DNA of 7,953 nucleotides. Source: Pseudomonadota bacterium. Lineage in GTDB: Bacteria; Pseudomonadota; Alphaproteobacteria; Rhizobiales; Xanthobacteraceae. The notes under the pieces are model-generated. The model was not told where the DNA came from, did no database searches, and was given only the letters and a program-made list of their open reading frames with translations. This document shows, piece by piece, positions 5,659 through 7,953 of this stretch (within the stretch, counting starts at the first letter, position 1; the number at the start of each line of letters is the position of its first letter). Both the position numbers and the translations under genes were made by a program. The DNA is taken from contig JAEWBL010000713.1 in NCBI GenBank assembly GCA_023391175.1, positions 1 to 7,953 on the forward strand, written 5' to 3'.

Positions 5659-6912
5659 TCAGCGGCCGGCGTTCATGGCGTTGAGCACCGCTTCGCTCGG
5701 CCAGCAATCCACCTTGAGTCCGGCGGACTTCTGGTAGGCGCCAAGTGCCGCGCGGGTCTGCATGCCCGCCTTGCCGTCGATCTTGTCGGAATAGAGCCCC
5801 AGCTGCGCCAGGTGCTTCTGCATGGCCTCCACCGATTTCGTCTTGAGCTGGGAGGAGGCCGACCACGGCGTGCGGAAGGGCGAGGGATCGGTCATGCGGT
5901 CGGAGAGATGGCCGACGAATAGCACGTAGAGGTCCGAGAAATTATACTGCTTGATGACGAAGTAGTTCGCCGTGGTGAGAAAGGCCGGGCCGTAGGTGCC
6001 TTCCGGCTGTAGCAGCGAGGCGGGCTGCGCCACCTCGGTGGCGGAGAGGCGGCGGACGGGGGCGTAGCGGGCGCGGATCCACTCGCCGATGGGCTGCTTG
6101 AACTCCGGCACGCCCATGGTGCAGTCGGCATTCACCGGCGCCAAGACCTCATAGGCCCAGCGCACGCCCGGCTGCCACCCCTTGTCGGCCAATTGCTTGG
6201 CGGCGGAGGCGAGGGCGTCCGGCACGGAATGCCAGATGTCCGCATGGCCGGTGCCGTCGAGATCGACGCCGTGCTTCACGTAATCGGATGGCAGGAACTG
6301 GGTGAGGCCGGTCGCCCCGGCCCAGGAGGCGCGGAAATCCTTCCGGCTCACATCGCCGTCGTTCAGCATCTTGAGGGCGAGAATGAACTCGGTGCGGTAC
6401 TGGTCTTTGCGGCGGCCGGCATAGGCCTGCGTCGCCAGCACCTTGAGCGCGTCGTGGGGCGAGGTATAGCGGCCGAAATCCGTCTCGCGGCCCCAGATGG
6501 CCAGCACCACGGGCGCGGGTACGCCGAACATGGCCTCGATGCGGTCGAGGGGCGCCTTGTATTTCTGCATCAGCCGCTGCCCCTCGGCGGCGAGGCGGGC
6601 GATGGTGGCCTCCTTCACATAGGCCGCCGGCACCTGCACGAACTCGGCCTGTCCGCCGGCACCCGTCGACGGGCGGCCGGGCAGGGCGAGGTCGGGAAGC
6701 TTGTAGTCGGGTTCGAGGCCGGCCGTCTCCCGCTCGAACGTGGCGCGCGAGACACCGGCCGCCTGCGCTTCCGGCCACAAGGAGGCGATGAACCGCGTGA
6801 AGGCGGCATCCGCCGCGCGGGCGGGCGCCGAAGCGGCGATGGAAAGCGCCAGCGTCCAGGCGATCAGTCCGGCAAGGAGGCAACGGTAACCGGCAGGCAA
6901 GGGACGGCTCAT
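5659..6912 (-). CDS. Secreted lytic murein transglycosylase (MltB/SLT_2 family, GH103) with C-terminal peptidoglycan-binding domain
   Basis: A 417-residue periplasmic enzyme expected to cleave the MurNAc-GlcNAc bond of peptidoglycan, forming 1,6-anhydro ends. Residues 1-33 form a Sec signal peptide: a basic start (MSRPLPAGYR), a hydrophobic core LLAGLIAWTLALSIAAS, and a likely cut after APARA. There is no lipobox, so unlike E. coli MltB it is probably soluble. The catalytic domain spans about 36-340; E143 in IWGRETDFGRY is the expected catalytic acid, followed by RASWAGATGLTQFLPSDY and DLDGTGHADIW. A PG_binding_1 domain fills about 354-414 (MQKHLAQLGLYSDKIDGKAG, TRAALGAYQKSAGL). The start at 6912 gives a normal signal peptide; ATG 6945 is in frame and adds 11 residues. 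Neither has a clear ribosome site. It lies 88 bp after a same-strand ABC binding-protein gene, and its stop is 3 bp from the convergent MFS stop. Confidence 0.92.
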   Translation of the reverse strand: MSRPLPAGYRCLLAGLIAWTLALSIAASAPARAADAAFTRFIASLWPEAQAAGVSRATFERETAGLEPDYKLPDLALPGRPSTGAGGQAEFVQVPAAYVKEATIARLAAEGQRLMQKYKAPLDRIEAMFGVPAPVVLAIWGRETDFGRYTSPHDALKVLATQAYAGRRKDQYRTEFILALKMLNDGDVSRKDFRASWAGATGLTQFLPSDYVKHGVDLDGTGHADIWHSVPDALASAAKQLADKGWQPGVRWAYEVLAPVNADCTMGVPEFKQPIGEWIRARYAPVRRLSATEVAQPASLLQPEGTYGPAFLTTANYFVIKQYNFSDLYVLFVGHLSDRMTDPSPFRTPWSASSQLKTKSVEAMQKHLAQLGLYSDKIDGKAGMQTRAALGAYQKSAGLKVDCWPSEAVLNAMNAGR

Positions 6913-6960
6913 GGATCGGGGGAGGGCTGCGCCGGAGGGTAACATGGCCCGCCGCCGCCG

Positions 6961-6980
6961 CCAAAGCGGGCGGCGCCCGC
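6961..6980 (-). terminator. Possible weak intrinsic terminator after the ABC binding-protein gene
   Basis: On the minus strand, GCGGGC-GCC-GCCCGC (6980-6966) makes a 6-bp GC stem with a 3-nt loop and is followed by TTTGG. It begins 20 bases past the TGA at 7001-7003. The T-run is only three bases, so termination is likely weak; chance pairing in GC-rich DNA is possible. Confidence 0.35.
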
Positions 6981-7000
6981 CTGGTCCCGATGTGCCGCCC

Positions 7001-7951
7001 TCAGACGGTCAGCACGTCCGCATAGATCTTCTCGGCGAAGCGCTGGGAATTGGTGGCGGGCTTGATGACCTGCACCAGCTTCAGTTCGTCCGTATAGGCC
7101 GCAAGCTGGGTCTTCAGGTCGCCGCCAACGGGCGAATGGTGGTGGTCCTGGCTGTTCAGCATGGCCACGAGGTCGTCGATGGAGCCCTTGCCGCCATAGC
7201 CGGAGAAGGTGCGGGCGGCGAGCTCGGGGTCGGCGCCCACCTTGTGCGCGCCCTCCAGGATGGCCCGGGTGAGGGCGGTGGCGACCGGCCGCTCGTCGCG
7301 GATCAGGCTGCCGCGCACGCCGATGATGCAGCAGGCGCGATCCACATACTTCTCCGAGAGGTTGGTGGCGATCTCGGTGAGCTTGCCCTTGGATTCCTTG
7401 ATCCAGATCCAGGTGCGCGGATCGGCGTCGGCCAAAGCCTGCGCCTCGCCCTTGTCGATGGCGAGCGGCAGCGCCTCCAGCGGATACTGGCGCCACTCCA
7501 CGTCCTTGAACGGATCGACGCCATGCTCGGCGAGGTAGATGGAGAAGAAGTTCTTGCCGGGCGAGGCCTGGTCGGAGATGGCGATGGTCTTGCCCTTGAG
7601 GTCCGACACCTTGGTGACGCCGGCGCTGGCATCGCCGAGCAGGCGCAGGCAGCCGCCATGGACACCGGCGGTGATCTTCACGTCGAAGCCCTGTTCCAGC
7701 GGCTTCAGCCAGCGCAGCGCCATGCCGATGCCGGCGTCGGCCTTGCCGGTGGCGATGGCTTCCAGAAGCTGCTCGGTGGAGCTGCCGAAGTTGACGAAGT
7801 CCACATCGAGGCCGTGGCGCGCGAAGATGCCCGTTTCCTTCGCCACGGGGGCGGCAGCGGTGCAGATGGCGCTGGCATTCCAGGCGAGCTTGAGCGGCCG
7901 CAGCGGACCGGTGGGCGCGGCACCCTCCGCGGCGGTGAGGCAGAGCGGGAA
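7001..7951 (-). CDS. ABC transporter periplasmic substrate-binding protein, NMT1/TauA/SsuA-like (5' end cut by right edge)
   Basis: 316 C-terminal residues are present; the start and most of a signal peptide lie beyond the right edge. The first residues (FPLCLTAAEGA) look like the end of a signal region. The mature fold then begins LRPLKLAWNASAICTAAAPVA, followed by KETGIFARHGLDVDFVNFGS, TEQLLEAIATGKADAGIGMA and SDLKGKTIAISDQASPGKNF. This is the standard order of the NMT1/SsuA/TauA family, which delivers sulfonates, taurine, nitrate, cyanate or pyrimidine-like compounds to an ABC importer. The substrate cannot be told from this fragment, and nearness to nar genes is not evidence for nitrate. 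An HHH run (fragment residues 270-272, in SQDHHHSPVG) and a CC pair (DRACCIIG) are visible. The GTG at 7846 is internal to the domain and not the real start, because conserved sequence continues upstream in frame. Permease and ATPase genes are not in the window. Confidence 0.88.
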   Translation of the reverse strand, partial: FPLCLTAAEGAAPTGPLRPLKLAWNASAICTAAAPVAKETGIFARHGLDVDFVNFGSSTEQLLEAIATGKADAGIGMALRWLKPLEQGFDVKITAGVHGGCLRLLGDASAGVTKVSDLKGKTIAISDQASPGKNFFSIYLAEHGVDPFKDVEWRQYPLEALPLAIDKGEAQALADADPRTWIWIKESKGKLTEIATNLSEKYVDRACCIIGVRGSLIRDERPVATALTRAILEGAHKVGADPELAARTFSGYGGKGSIDDLVAMLNSQDHHHSPVGGDLKTQLAAYTDELKLVQVIKPATNSQRFAEKIYADVLTV

Positions 7952-7953
7952 AT

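Noticed and set aside
4353..5684. A 443-codon plus-strand frame overlapping the MFS gene
   Set aside because: The product is low-complexity Gly/Arg/Ala with no membrane helices, while the 4384 frame gives a textbook MFS protein.
7303..7665. Small Arg/Ser/Pro-rich frames on the minus strand within the binding-protein gene
   Set aside because: They are off-frame readings of the conserved substrate-binding protein and show no domain or start signal.

Overview
The window is high-GC DNA with long overlapping antisense open frames. It looks like chromosome from an alphaproteobacterium, most likely a Rhizobiales member such as the Xanthobacteraceae. The pointers are a cysteine-free NarR-type Crp/Fnr regulator divergent from narK, a fused NarK1-NarK2 transporter directly ahead of narG, and a composite hairpin repeat of the kind scattered through these genomes. 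The genus is an inference from style and content, not a sequence match.

Left part (1-3159, minus strand): the start of a respiratory nitrate reductase operon. The order of transcription is narK then narG; narG runs off the left edge after 130 codons. narK encodes a double transporter, two 12-helix MFS modules in one chain. In this copy it carries an in-frame TAA at codon 125 (2785-2787), inside the first nitrate signature motif, in a frame that is otherwise fully open. The copy is therefore either a nonsense allele or a sequencing error. This is the most notable observation in the window.

Control region (3160-3405): a markedly AT-rich divergent intergenic stretch with two Fnr/FixK-type palindromes. 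One is TTGATCTGTATCAG, 82.5 bp upstream of narK. The other is the perfect palindrome TTGACATTTGTCAA, 50.5 bp upstream of the divergent regulator. That regulator (3406-4098, plus strand) is a Crp/Fnr protein with no cysteines and an E..SR recognition helix, so it cannot be an Fe-S oxygen sensor like Fnr. It fits NarR, the nitrate/nitrite-responsive activator of nar genes. Together these make a self-contained module: NarR binds Fnr-like boxes, narK-narG is expressed, nitrate enters and nitrite leaves through NarK, and NarG reduces nitrate on the cytoplasmic side.

Right part: a 285-bp gap (4099-4383) holds a nested inverted-repeat element. An MFS transporter of the anion:cation symporter type follows (4384-5655, plus). 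Its stop lies 3 bp from the stop of a convergent secreted lytic murein transglycosylase (5659-6912, minus) with a C-terminal peptidoglycan-binding domain. Upstream of that, on the minus strand, is a NMT1/TauA/SsuA-type ABC substrate-binding protein whose 5' end is cut by the right edge (7001-7951). None of these three is visibly tied to nitrate respiration. I see no IS element, CRISPR array, tRNA or rRNA, and no evidence for a new multi-gene system.
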